Assembly (NCBI GenBank): GCA_900542055.1
Contig: UQMA01000015.1
Location: forward strand, 1-32,687
Reading direction: 5' to 3'
Length of the DNA: 32,687 bases
From: an uncultured Azospirillum sp.
GTDB taxonomy: Bacteria > Pseudomonadota > Alphaproteobacteria > RF32 > CAG-239
Below, one piece after another: positions 22,955-31,503 of this stretch. Under the pieces are notes generated by a model that was not told where the DNA came from, ran no database searches, and was given only the letters and a program-made list of their open reading frames with translations. Numbering within the stretch: the first letter of the stretch is position 1; every line of letters begins with the position of its first letter. A program made the position numbers and the translations under genes.

Positions 22955-25669
22955 CTAAGCTACTAAAGTTAGATTAAGGTCGTCAAGGATTGCATCCAGT
23001 TTATTGCCAAACACGGCTTTGGCGCGGAAAATTCCGCCTTTATCATCTAAATTTTCTTGAATGTCGGATTTGCTCATATAGGCATTGGAGATGATGTAGT
23101 CTTTAATTCTTTCCAGCCATTCATTTTGTTCTTTAGTAAAGATTACGCCCTTTTTAAGCTGCCGTCCTTTCCAGAGGTTAAACCTTTGATTTGCAGCTTT
23201 ATCAAAACTTTCTAAATTTTCATCAATACCGATGGCAAAACGCACCAGTTGTACCAGATTTGTTAAAATGCGCGCCGGATTGGTGATATGCTGAACTTTG
23301 TCCTTTTGCAAAACTTCAAACGCCCGCCAAATTTCTACCGGAGCCAATGGCGGCTGAGCTAAACGCATTTTTTCGGCTAAATTTTGAATCGCACTATAAG
23401 TCAGATGGCGATTTTTATATTGCTCGCCATAAATAATGGACAGCGCGTCTATTTCATTTTTATTTTGTTCTATAAATTCTTTGAAAGACGAAACCAATTT
23501 AGACGCTTTTTCTTTGTTTAAATCCACGCTGATAACTTTATCCGCACTTAACTCATCAATATAAATTCCGCTTTTGGCACTAAAATTCAGCAGAGCGTTA
23601 CGAAACGCCGGTTTGTTGATTAATGCCACGGATTGCTCTTTAATTTCTTCTATTTCCTCTGCTGTTTTGCCGGCTTGCTTGTCAAAATCTATAGCGTCTA
23701 AAATATCATTGGCCATCTCGTGCAAGGTTTTGCCGTTGCTGAGGGTTTTAATTTGCTTTAAGTCGTCCGCGTTCAAGCGTCTTTCAATATTAACCATACG
23801 GCTGGCGACAGAACTCAAAGTGTCGTCATCGGTTTTGCCCTGACTTATTTGTTCCAGCATTTTCTTGAGCGATACCGAGCGTTTTCTCTCCAAAGGCTGC
23901 GAGGCTGTTTTCTTGCTTTCGGTTACGCCGACCGCGTCTATCAAATAAAAGAAACCCTTGCTTTCGGCATTCGGTGTTACCTGCTTTAAATCCGTATCGT
24001 TGATAGAACGCACGCCGCGTCCTTTCATCTGTTCGTAATATAACGACGAACGGACATCACGCAAAAACATAACGACTTCCAACGGCTTTATATCCGTTCC
24101 GGTGGCAATCATATCAACCGTGACAGCTATACGCGGCATCGGCGATATACGGAATTGTTTTATCAGTTCTTCCGGCTTTTCTCCACTCACATTATAGGTA
24201 ATTTTCTTGCAGAATTCGTTGCCTTGCCCAAAAACTTCACGGGTTATGCGCACAATTTCTTCGGCGTGATTATCATCTTTGGCAAAAATAAGCGTTTTAG
24301 GTGTCCAAGCAAAATTGGCTTCACGTTCTGGAAACAATTCGGTATATAAGGTATCGCGGTAACATTCCATAATCGTACGGATTTGATTTGGAGCCATAAC
24401 CGAACGGTCTAGGTCATTTTTACTGTATTCCAAATCTTCGTCAAGTTGTTCATAGCTTAGTTTCCGGCTCTTTTTATCTCTTACCGGCACAGGAAATTTT
24501 TTATCTATTTTGCCGCCGTTTTCGCCTATTTCCGTTTTAATGCGCAAAATTTGATAATCCACGTTTACGCCGTCTGCCACCGAACGTTCATAAGGATATT
24601 CCGCAACCACATTTTTATTAAAATAACCGAATGTCTGTTTGGACGGCGTGGCAGTCAACCCGATTATAAAGGCGTCAAAATACTCCAAAACCTGCCGCCA
24701 ATCGCCGTAAATACTGCGATGACACTCATCGGTAATTATAAAATCAAAAAAATCCGGCGGAAGCTGAGAGTTATAAACAATTTCTTTAGGCGCGCCCAGC
24801 GAACCGATTTCATAAGCCGAAACCTCTTCGTCTTTTTCATCATAATCCGTTTCGCCGCGCAGCATGGAATATAAACGCTGAATGGTGGTTATAACAACTT
24901 TGGCGTCTTTATCTATTTGATTATGCTGTAAATGCTGGGCAATATAAACTTCGGGAAATAGACGATTTTCATCAGGCAGCCGAAATGCTTCAAATTCTTT
25001 TTTAGTTTGTTTGCCCAAATTGTTGCGGTCAACCAAAAATAAAATGCGTTTGGCTTGGGCGTATTTTAATAAACGATATGAAAAATTGCAGGCGGTAAAT
25101 GTTTTTCCGGCTCCGGTCGCCATCTGAATTAAAGATTTTTGCCGATTTTGCGCTAAAGAAGCCTCCAAACCTTGAATAGCCTCAAATTGACAATCACGCA
25201 AACTGCCTTTTTCTAAAACCGGCATTTGTTTCAAACGATTGCGCAAGGTCTCACTATCTTTCAGCATTGCCAGCAATGATTGCGGCGAATGAAACGCAAA
25301 AATCCGACGAGAACGGCAATTTTTATCCCGTCCGTCACAGAAAAATGTTTCATTGTCTGTGCTTTCATAAACAAAAGGCAAAGGATGCTGCCAATTTTTT
25401 ACATAATCAGGCAGATGACAAGCATAGCCGTGCGATTGATTTTCTACACCGCTCAATGTTTTTCCGGCTTTTTTAGCTTCTATAACTCCGCAGGCTTTGC
25501 CATCTACAAACAGCAAATAATCGGCTTCTGTGCCGTCGGCCATCAAAAATTCTCGGACAGCTACGCCTAAACCGGCGGTTCGGTCAAAACTGTCGCGGTC
25601 TTGGATAATCCAACCGGCTTGTAATAACAAATTATCAATTTTTTGTCTTGCGTTTTCTTCAGGTGTCAT
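22955..25669 (-). CDS. hsdR: Type I restriction endonuclease subunit HsdR (system 1, EcoEI-like)
   Basis: This 904-aa motor and nuclease subunit translocates and cuts unmodified DNA. The N-terminal PD-(D/E)xK nuclease has EADY (48-51) and EAKK (64-67). The superfamily 2 helicase has Walker A MATGAGKT (183-190), the DEAD-box-like DECHRS, TATPSK and, in the second RecA domain, ATGTDIKPLE and QMKGRGVR. The C-terminal part resembles the EcoEI R-subunit C domain. The start is an ATG with no clear ribosome-binding site; the region upstream (25670-25815) is AT-rich without an obvious promoter. It is the first gene of the operon, an unusual R-first order with two extra genes before hsdS. Confidence 0.95.
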   Translation of the reverse strand: MTPEENARQKIDNLLLQAGWIIQDRDSFDRTAGLGVAVREFLMADGTEADYLLFVDGKACGVIEAKKAGKTLSGVENQSHGYACHLPDYVKNWQHPLPFVYESTDNETFFCDGRDKNCRSRRIFAFHSPQSLLAMLKDSETLRNRLKQMPVLEKGSLRDCQFEAIQGLEASLAQNRQKSLIQMATGAGKTFTACNFSYRLLKYAQAKRILFLVDRNNLGKQTKKEFEAFRLPDENRLFPEVYIAQHLQHNQIDKDAKVVITTIQRLYSMLRGETDYDEKDEEVSAYEIGSLGAPKEIVYNSQLPPDFFDFIITDECHRSIYGDWRQVLEYFDAFIIGLTATPSKQTFGYFNKNVVAEYPYERSVADGVNVDYQILRIKTEIGENGGKIDKKFPVPVRDKKSRKLSYEQLDEDLEYSKNDLDRSVMAPNQIRTIMECYRDTLYTELFPEREANFAWTPKTLIFAKDDNHAEEIVRITREVFGQGNEFCKKITYNVSGEKPEELIKQFRISPMPRIAVTVDMIATGTDIKPLEVVMFLRDVRSSLYYEQMKGRGVRSINDTDLKQVTPNAESKGFFYLIDAVGVTESKKTASQPLERKRSVSLKKMLEQISQGKTDDDTLSSVASRMVNIERRLNADDLKQIKTLSNGKTLHEMANDILDAIDFDKQAGKTAEEIEEIKEQSVALINKPAFRNALLNFSAKSGIYIDELSADKVISVDLNKEKASKLVSSFKEFIEQNKNEIDALSIIYGEQYKNRHLTYSAIQNLAEKMRLAQPPLAPVEIWRAFEVLQKDKVQHITNPARILTNLVQLVRFAIGIDENLESFDKAANQRFNLWKGRQLKKGVIFTKEQNEWLERIKDYIISNAYMSKSDIQENLDDKGGIFRAKAVFGNKLDAILDDLNLTLVA

Positions 25670-25815
25670 TTTTTTGTTCTATTATATTAACTTTTTCAAA
25701 TTTTATTATCTTTCAAGAGTATCAGCAAGCAAAAATTAAAAAATTCAACAAAATAAAAGGGATAAACATATTAAGTTATGTTAGTGGGTGTAAAAATACA
25801 AATTTAATTTTTAAT

Positions 25816-25849
25816 AAAAAAATCTCCTGAGAAAGTTTTCTCAAGAGAT
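25816..25849 (-). terminator. Terminator of tRNA-Pro
   Basis: On the minus strand a 13-bp stem (plus-strand arms ATCTCCTGAGAAA and TTTCTCAAGAGAT, one G-T pair) is followed by a seven-T run, about 12 bases beyond the tRNA 3' end. Confidence 0.85.
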
Positions 25850-25860
25850 GATATGTTGGT

Positions 25861-25937
25861 TGGTCGAAGTGACTGGACTCGAACCAGCGACCTCTGCGTC
25901 CCGAACGCAGCGTTCTACCAGGCTGAACTACACTTCG
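25861..25937 (-). tRNA. tRNA-Pro (anticodon CGG)
   Basis: The 77-base cloverleaf on the minus strand begins CGAAGTGTAGTTCAGCCTGG and ends with an encoded CCA. The acceptor stem CGAAGTG pairs with CACTTCG, the anticodon stem CTGCG / CGCAG holds loop TTCGGGA (anticodon CGG), and the T-loop is TTCGAGT. It is followed by a strong terminator and has no tRNA partner beside it. Confidence 0.95.
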
Positions 25938-26047
25938 ATAACAGCACTATCAATACCACAAAAAAAATAGATGACAATAGTTTTTTTGATTGAAACACAA
26001 GTTTTTTTCATTTAGTTTATTTTTTGTTGATATAAGAGGAGAATGAA

Positions 26048-26533
26048 ATGTATAAAAAACTTGCTTTTGTCATTGCTTCAATGGGCGGAACGGGATATTG
26101 TCCTTTTGCTTCGGGAACAGCAGGCTCGTTTGCCACATTGCCGTTTGCGTTTGCTCTTGCGTATTTCTATGGTGTATGGGGAATTTTGCTTGGAACGATC
26201 GCCGTTTTTTTCTTAGGTACAATTGCTACAAAAGAAGTTTTGAAATATACCAAACATGATCCGTCAATTGTGGTTATTGATGAAATGGCTGGTCAGTTGT
26301 TAAGCTTTGTATTGGTGGCAAATCAATTGACCGGAAATACAGGTGCGAAAGCTATAATCTTATATTTGTTAGGTTTTGCTTTGTTTAGACTTTTTGATAT
26401 TACCAAGCCGCAGCCGGCAAAATGGGCTGACAGCAAGGTTCTTAATGCGTGGGGCGTTATGCTCGATGATATTTTTGCCGGAGTCTATGCAACAATAGTA
26501 TTATATGCCTTAAATCGTTTTATTGTTTTTTAG
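26048..26533 (+). CDS. pgpA: Phosphatidylglycerophosphatase A
   Basis: This 161-aa inner-membrane enzyme removes phosphate from phosphatidylglycerol phosphate in anionic phospholipid synthesis. The family signatures are all present: GTGYCPFASGTAGSF near the N-terminus (16-30), DPSIVVIDEMAGQ in the middle with the catalytic acidic residues, RLFDITKPQPAKWAD, and the C-terminal GVMLDDIFAGVYA. Length is normal, with about four membrane segments. AGAGGAG lies eight bases before the ATG. It is flanked by tRNA-Pro on the other strand and by a possible tiny membrane-peptide gene downstream. Confidence 0.96.
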   Translation: MYKKLAFVIASMGGTGYCPFASGTAGSFATLPFAFALAYFYGVWGILLGTIAVFFLGTIATKEVLKYTKHDPSIVVIDEMAGQLLSFVLVANQLTGNTGAKAIILYLLGFALFRLFDITKPQPAKWADSKVLNAWGVMLDDIFAGVYATIVLYALNRFIVF

Positions 26534-26550
26534 GTCTGCGAACAAAGGGC

Positions 26551-26578
26551 TTGTAATAGACTTTTTGTTGCATATATC
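26551..26578 (+). promoter_or_regulatory. Possible promoter for the 22-aa peptide gene
   Basis: TTGTAA (26551-26556) and TATATC (26573-26578) are separated by 16 bases and lie about 58 bases upstream of the small open frame. Both boxes are imperfect. Confidence 0.3.
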
Positions 26579-26636
26579 TTCTATAAAATAACAAAGTTGT
26601 TTTTTAAAACAGCTATTTTGTAGAGGAAGGTGAAAA

Positions 26637-26705
26637 ATGAAACTTTGGCATTGGATTATAGCGGCTGTTTTTGTTTTTGCGGTGGTTATTTCTCTGCTTT
26701 TTTAA
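26637..26705 (+). CDS. Possible 22-aa single-TM peptide
   Basis: A short frame encodes MKLWHWIIAAVFVFAVVISLLF, essentially one membrane helix with a short basic, Trp-containing N-terminus. The ribosome-binding site AGAGGAAGG lies six bases before the ATG, as good as for any gene here, which is why I list it. It lies between pgpA and the initiator tRNA, with a possible promoter upstream. Bacterial peptides of this size and shape often associate with membrane transporters or act as toxins. No antitoxin or antisense RNA can be seen, so no function is assigned. Confidence 0.45.
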   Translation: MKLWHWIIAAVFVFAVVISLLF

Positions 26706-26723
26706 TAAATTGTTTTTTTGTGC

Positions 26724-26752
26724 TTGACAATTAAAAATAAATAGGGTAATAA
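26724..26752 (+). promoter_or_regulatory. Promoter of initiator tRNA-Met
   Basis: A consensus TTGACA (26724-26729) and TAATAA (26747-26752, within TAATAAT) are separated by 17 bases and end 15 bases before the mature tRNA. Confidence 0.7.
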
Positions 26753-26767
26753 TCCCTCATTATTTAT

Positions 26768-26844
<77 letters not shown>

Positions 26845-26850
26845 ATTACA

Positions 26851-26879
26851 AAAGAGGAAGTTTATACTTCCTCTTTTTT
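26851..26879 (+). terminator. Terminator of initiator tRNA-Met
   Basis: The stem AAGAGGAAGT / ACTTCCTCTT with loop TTAT is followed by a T-run, seven bases after the tRNA. Confidence 0.9.
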
Positions 26880-27142
26880 CGTATCCGCAATACCCCGTAA
26901 AGTCCCAAAAGCAGCGGAGTTTGTTTTTTATTCTGATGGGCGTGGCCTTTTTCACGCTCGCCCGATTTTTACCCTAAAATCCCTGAAAAACACCCCGTTT
27001 ATATACTTTTGTGAAGTTCCGAAGCGCCAAAATCACGCCCATCAAGGCTTTGCCGCTTGTCTGATGGACTGTTTTCGGCGACTGCGGTTTCAATCGGCGG
27101 TTTCATGTTGGTAAATGCGGTTATTCCATCGCCCTCCACAGT
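26880..27142. other. Decayed, GC-richer DNA downstream of the tRNA
   Basis: This stretch is less AT-rich than its surroundings and has no intact gene. An 11-base sequence TGATGGGCGTG (26934-26944) recurs inverted at 27034-27044. On the minus strand a short frame, MGVILALRNFTKVYKRG and onward, ends at a stop and appears continued after it by KKATPIRIKNKLRCF, as in a degraded gene. Together with the phage-like fragments that follow, this looks like the eroded edge of an integrated element beside the initiator tRNA. Confidence 0.35.
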
Positions 27143-27364
27143 TTGACCTCGTCTTACTCGGCGTCGTCGGCGCAAACAAGCTCGACTTATTCACTCAACG
27201 CCCAAGACAATCAAGCCAAACTCGGCGTTTATCTGGACACGGTTATAGATATTGAAGAAAAAGGCGTGCTTTGCATGTTTATCAAAGCCGTAATCCGTAT
27301 GGAAAACGGCGTGCAACTGTATTCAGACGAAACAATCAGTCAAGGAATAGAACTTGCTTATTAA
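27143..27364 (+). pseudogene. Phage-like open-frame fragment
   Basis: A 73-codon frame (open upstream to 27065 without a good start) encodes a Ser/Thr-rich lead (TSSYSASSAQTSSTYSLN) followed by GVYLDTVIDIEEKGVLCMF and ends ETISQGIELAY. The composition is richer in G and C than the neighbours, and the Ser/Thr-rich lead recalls the tail region of a phage structural protein. There is no ribosome-binding site at the nominal TTG start. I read it as the C-terminal remnant of a longer phage gene; the family is not recognised. Confidence 0.35.
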
Positions 27365-27366
27365 CC

Positions 27367-27387
27367 GGCCCGATGAGGGCTTTTTTT
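27367..27387 (+). terminator. Weak terminator after the phage-like fragment
   Basis: A short GCCC / GGGC stem with loop GATGA is followed by seven Ts, immediately after the stop codon of the 27143-27364 frame. Confidence 0.5.
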
Positions 27388-27398
27388 ATGTAAGGAAA

Positions 27399-27578
27399 AT
27401 GACAAAACTAATTGAAGTTCTAAAATTAAATTAAGCCTCTACATGGAGAGGACTAATCAGTTTACTATCAGGGTTAGGAGTAGCAATCAGCCCTGAATTA
27501 GCGGAACACATCGTCGCTTTGGCAGTTTCTGCGTTTGGTATTGTGGAAATTGTCAGAAGTGAAAAAAATGGTAAATAG
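27399..27578 (+). pseudogene. Holin-like small phage membrane protein broken by an in-frame TAA
   Basis: The ATG at 27399 has GTAAGGAAA just upstream and opens MTKLIEVLKLN, then meets TAA at 27432-27434. The same frame continues without another stop: ASTWRGLISLLSGLGVAISP, then a hydrophobic helix (HIVALAVSAFGIVEIV) and a basic end, stopping at 27576-27578. The whole 59-codon product strongly resembles the small two-helix membrane proteins in phage lysis or tail regions (STWRGL followed by a helix, SPE, second helix). One substitution, for example GAA to TAA, would explain the break. A hairpin (TCCCCTG / CAGGGGA, 27585-27611) follows. Confidence 0.6.
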
Positions 27579-27584
27579 AACAAA

Positions 27585-27611
27585 TCCCCTGTGCCTAACC
27601 GGAGCAGGGGA
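27585..27611 (+). terminator. Hairpin after the holin-like pseudogene
   Basis: A 7-bp stem TCCCCTG / CAGGGGA with a 13-base loop lies seven bases after the pseudogene stop and is followed by a short ATTTT. It may be a terminator or a cis-element of the following gene. Confidence 0.45.
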
Positions 27612-27629
27612 AATTTTAAGGTTGATAAG

Positions 27630-28364
27630 ATGAAATATTTAGGATGGTTTAGTTGTGGCGTTACTTCCGCAGTAGCTTGTAAATTGGCTATTAATAAGTA
27701 TGGGGATGATGTGGATCTTTGGTATATTGATACCGGAGCCGCGCATCCTGATAATTTAAGATTTATTGAAGCTTGCGAAAAATGGTATGGGCGGAAAATA
27801 CAGACGGCCAAAAGTGAAAAATATACGTCTCCGTTAGATGTTGCTTCTAAAAAAATATTTAATTCGCCTTATGGAGCGCCGTGTACATTAGAGTTGAAAA
27901 AGAAAGTACGTCAAAAAATTCAAAATACTTATATAAGTTTTACACATGTGTTCGGCTTTGAATATACTCCCAAAGAAATTAATCGAGCAACACGATGGAG
28001 AGAACAAAATACAAAAGATGTTATTTTTCCACTTATAGAAAATAAGCTAAATAAAAATGATTGCTTGCAAATTTTGCAAAAACAAAAAATTGACATTCCA
28101 CAAATGTACAAGTTAGGTTATCACAATAATAATTGTATTGGTTGTTTTAAGGGAGGTGCTGGGTATTGGAATAAAATCCGGAAAGATTTTCCTGCTGTTT
28201 TTCAAAAAACAGCCGAAATGGAACGAATTCGCAAATCTACTTGCTTAAAATTTAAGGGGAAGCCTTTTTATTTAGATGAACTAAACCCAATAGCAGGAAA
28301 CTATAAAGATTTATTACTCCCAGAGTGTGGACTATTTTGTGAATTGGAAAAAATATATCTTTAA
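27630..28364 (+). CDS. Phage-type PAPS-reductase/adenine-nucleotide alpha-hydrolase family protein
   Basis: This protein of about 244 aa begins with a PP-loop-like nucleotide site, WFSCGVTSAVACKLA (residues 5-19), followed by WYIDTGAAHPDN and a second-half motif CIGCFKGGAGYWNKIRKDFP. This is the pattern of phage-borne proteins annotated as phosphoadenosine phosphosulfate reductase family. Their biochemical role is unproven; the fold activates adenylates, as in DndC and tRNA-thiolation enzymes. Cysteines in GAPC, NNCIGC and near the end could act in sulfur chemistry or bind a cluster. The ATG at 27630 is used because a GTG-started frame at 27591 only reads the upstream hairpin. It is the only intact gene of the phage-like segment and lies convergent to hsdR of system 2. 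Confidence 0.8.
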   Translation: MKYLGWFSCGVTSAVACKLAINKYGDDVDLWYIDTGAAHPDNLRFIEACEKWYGRKIQTAKSEKYTSPLDVASKKIFNSPYGAPCTLELKKKVRQKIQNTYISFTHVFGFEYTPKEINRATRWREQNTKDVIFPLIENKLNKNDCLQILQKQKIDIPQMYKLGYHNNNCIGCFKGGAGYWNKIRKDFPAVFQKTAEMERIRKSTCLKFKGKPFYLDELNPIAGNYKDLLLPECGLFCELEKIYL

Positions 28365-28449
28365 TACTGAAGACATAATCCTACTATATACTGATGTCTA
28401 TGGAGCTATTTTTTTCTACAATATGTTAATAACGGTTATTAAAAAATCA

Positions 28450-31400
28450 TTACGCTTCCATTACATTATCAGTCCAGAGCTCGCATTGTGTCATAACGGT
28501 TTGAACTGCATCTTCCATTCCTTCCGGTGGATACTTATGTTTTTTGAGCAATTTTTTAATCATCATTCGCATTTTTGCTCGTGCTGTTTCGCGTTTTTGC
28601 CAATCTATTGTTTTATTTTTGCGTAAAGTTTCTGTAAGTTCTTTTGTAATGGCAATCAATTCGTCATTTTCATAAAAATCCTTAACTGCTTGCGGACGTG
28701 TTAAGGCATCATAAAATGCGGCTTCCTCAGCATCAAGGCCTAAATCTTCACCTTCTTTTTGTGCCGCGGCGATTTGTTTTGCCAAATTAAGCAATTCTTC
28801 AATAACCTGTTCGTTGGTCAACATACCGTTCAAATAACGGTTCATTGCCTCTTGTATCATTTCGCTGAATTTTTCTGAACGCACAACATTTGTATGGCGA
28901 TAAATAGAAATCTGCTCAGCTATCAACTTTTTCAACAATTCCACCGCTAAATTTTTCTCTTTCATCTTGGATATTTCTTCCAAAAATTTCGGATCAAACA
29001 GTGAGAATTCTTCTTTTATATCCGAGAACAGATTGATAACACCATCGCTCTTTATGCTTTGTTCCAGCAGTTCATTGATACGCTTATTCATTTCCGGCAA
29101 TGATATTTTTTTATGTCCGCCACTTTCGGTAAAACGCAAAATCATAATCCTAACAGCTTCAATGAATGCCGCCTCAATACGCAAGCCTTCTTCAACAATG
29201 GATGAGCAAAGCGACAGTGCTTGATGCAACATGAGAGCTTGCTTAATAAAGGTATCCTTTTCTTTATTTTTCTCTCTATCGATAATAAAGTTTGCTGCAC
29301 CGCTGATTAACTTAGCTCTGACTAAATTCGTTCCGGTCGCAAATTCGCTATAATCAAAACCATGCAACAAATCGCGGCAGACCTGCAATTTTTCCTTAAA
29401 TTTGTTATACGCTGTGGTGGTAATGTCCATATTGCCATAGTTCTTTCTATCGCGGATGGTATAATCATTCATTGCCTTTTTCAAAGCACTTGCGATACCG
29501 ATATAATCAACTACTAAACCGCCTTCTTTATCTTCAAACACGCGATTAACCCGCGCAATCGCCTGCATCAGATTATGACCTTCCATCGGCTTATAAACAT
29601 ACATTGTAGAAAGTGACGGCACATCAAAGCCGGTCAACCACATATCAACGACAATTGCAATTTTCAAAGGATCCGAATTGTCCTTAAATTTACGAGCCAA
29701 TTCCTCTTTATGCGATTTATTGCCGATAATGGCGCGCCAATCTTCCGGATCTTTATTATCCGAGGTCATAACCACCGCAACTTTATCTTTCCACGCTGGA
29801 CGAAGCTCCAAAATTCGATGATAAATCTTTAAAGCAATCGGGCGGGAATAAGCCACAATCATGGCTTTACCGGTCAATAAATTCTCGCGATAGTTCTCGT
29901 AGTGATCCAAAATATCGCAGACAAGCGAATTGATTGTGTCGTCATCGCTTAATATTGTTTCCATTTGCCCGAGCTGTTTTTTACTCTTTTCAATAACTTC
30001 CGGATCGGCATTTTGCGCCATTAAATCATATTCGGCATCAATCAGTTGCAATATTTCCGGCTTTAAGCGAAGTTTTATCACGCGGCTTTCATAATAAACC
30101 GGACGTGTTGCACCATCTTCCACCGCTTGTGTCATATCATAAATATCGATATAATCACCAAATACCTCTCGAGTGTTGCGGTCATCAAGAGAAAGCGGCG
30201 TTCCGGTAAAACCAATATATGTTGCATTCGGCAGAGAATTACGAATAATTCGCGCTGTACCGACTTTGATATTTCCGTCTTTATCTATCTTTTCGCTTAA
30301 GCCATATTGCCCGCGGTGTGCCTCATCCGCCATTACGATAATATTACGGCGTTCTGACAACGGCTCCGCTGATTCTTCAAACTTTTGCATTGTGGTAAAG
30401 AAAATACCGTTGGCTTTGATGCCGTCTAAAAGCTGTTTCAAATGAGCGCGACTTATTGCCTGCACCGGTTCTTGGCGCAAAAAATCTTTGCATTTAGAAA
30501 ATTGCGTATAAAGTTGGTCATCCAAATCATTACGGTCAGTAATGACAACTATTGTCGGACTGTTTAAGGCACTTTGCAACAGATGTGCGTAAAACACCAT
30601 AGAAAGCGACTTTCCGCTACCTTGCGTATGCCAGAACACACCGCCTTTACCGTCAGTTTGTGTCGCGTGTTTGGTTGATTCTATCGCTTTTTTAACTGCG
30701 AAATATTGGTGGTAACCGGCTAAAATCTTTGCCGCACCTTTGTTTTCGTTAGAAAAGCAAATAAAGTTTTTCAAAATATCCAACAGGCGCGATTTTTCAA
30801 AAATACCGTTAAAGAATGTGTCAAACTGCGCATATTTGGTGTTCTCGTAAGAACCGTCAACCGTCTTCCATTCCATAAAGCGTGTTTCATCAGATGTTAT
30901 CGTTCCGGCTTTAGATACCGCCAAATCACTCATCACGCAGATTGCGTTATAAATAAAAATAGACGGGATTTCGTGCTTGTAGTTCTGAATTTGCCGGTAC
31001 GCTTCAGAGACATCCGTTTCTTCACGTGATGGAGATTTTAATTCCATCAGCACCAAAGGCAAGCCGTTGATAAACAGCAGAACATCCGGACGTTTCTCGC
31101 TGTTTTCAATAAAAGTCCATTGGTTGGCAACAATAAAAGAGTTATTGTCCGGCTTTTCATAATCAATCAAATAAACCAGTGTATCACGAGGTTCGCCTTT
31201 TTCGGTATAATGGACAGTGATGCCGTTTTGCAAATAATCCATAAACAACGCGTTTTTCTGTGTCAATTCGGCATTTTCAAAATTTTTGAGCTTAAATAGT
31301 GCCTCATTTATCGCTTCCTCCGGCAATTTCGGATTGATTTGGTGGAGCGCATTTGTCAGCACCGACTCATAAAGCGGCGAAGTAAAATCTCTATCTTCCA

Positions 31401-31503
31401 CATCCGGACCATAGACATGAATATATCCCATACCTTCAAACAACTCTATAACCGAGTTTTCATACGCTTCTTCATTCACCGGATTTATAAAATTGTTAGT
31501 CAT
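28450..31503 (-). CDS. hsdR: Type I restriction endonuclease subunit HsdR (system 2, EcoR124I-like)
   Basis: This 1017-aa motor and nuclease subunit belongs to a different subclass from the HsdR at 22955-25669. The N-terminal nuclease has RPDVLLF (138-144) and MELKSP (153-158) as PD-(D/E)xK residues. The helicase part has Walker A HTQGSGKS (292-299), DEAHRGQYG, GFTGTPL, VVDMWLTGFDVP and the motif VI region QAIARVNRVF. The long C-terminal helical domain matches the EcoR124I/HsdR type IC pattern. AGGAGG precedes the ATG, and the start overlaps the stop of the upstream 155-aa gene by one base (TAATG), showing translational coupling. Intact. Confidence 0.96.
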   Translation of the reverse strand: MTNNFINPVNEEAYENSVIELFEGMGYIHVYGPDVEDRDFTSPLYESVLTNALHQINPKLPEEAINEALFKLKNFENAELTQKNALFMDYLQNGITVHYTEKGEPRDTLVYLIDYEKPDNNSFIVANQWTFIENSEKRPDVLLFINGLPLVLMELKSPSREETDVSEAYRQIQNYKHEIPSIFIYNAICVMSDLAVSKAGTITSDETRFMEWKTVDGSYENTKYAQFDTFFNGIFEKSRLLDILKNFICFSNENKGAAKILAGYHQYFAVKKAIESTKHATQTDGKGGVFWHTQGSGKSLSMVFYAHLLQSALNSPTIVVITDRNDLDDQLYTQFSKCKDFLRQEPVQAISRAHLKQLLDGIKANGIFFTTMQKFEESAEPLSERRNIIVMADEAHRGQYGLSEKIDKDGNIKVGTARIIRNSLPNATYIGFTGTPLSLDDRNTREVFGDYIDIYDMTQAVEDGATRPVYYESRVIKLRLKPEILQLIDAEYDLMAQNADPEVIEKSKKQLGQMETILSDDDTINSLVCDILDHYENYRENLLTGKAMIVAYSRPIALKIYHRILELRPAWKDKVAVVMTSDNKDPEDWRAIIGNKSHKEELARKFKDNSDPLKIAIVVDMWLTGFDVPSLSTMYVYKPMEGHNLMQAIARVNRVFEDKEGGLVVDYIGIASALKKAMNDYTIRDRKNYGNMDITTTAYNKFKEKLQVCRDLLHGFDYSEFATGTNLVRAKLISGAANFIIDREKNKEKDTFIKQALMLHQALSLCSSIVEEGLRIEAAFIEAVRIMILRFTESGGHKKISLPEMNKRINELLEQSIKSDGVINLFSDIKEEFSLFDPKFLEEISKMKEKNLAVELLKKLIAEQISIYRHTNVVRSEKFSEMIQEAMNRYLNGMLTNEQVIEELLNLAKQIAAAQKEGEDLGLDAEEAAFYDALTRPQAVKDFYENDELIAITKELTETLRKNKTIDWQKRETARAKMRMMIKKLLKKHKYPPEGMEDAVQTVMTQCELWTDNVMEA

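Noticed and set aside
28428..28444. Near-palindrome TTAATAACGGTTATTAA after the hsdR stop as a terminator
   Set aside because: The stem is all A/T except at the centre, the loop is too short, and no T-run follows on the minus strand.
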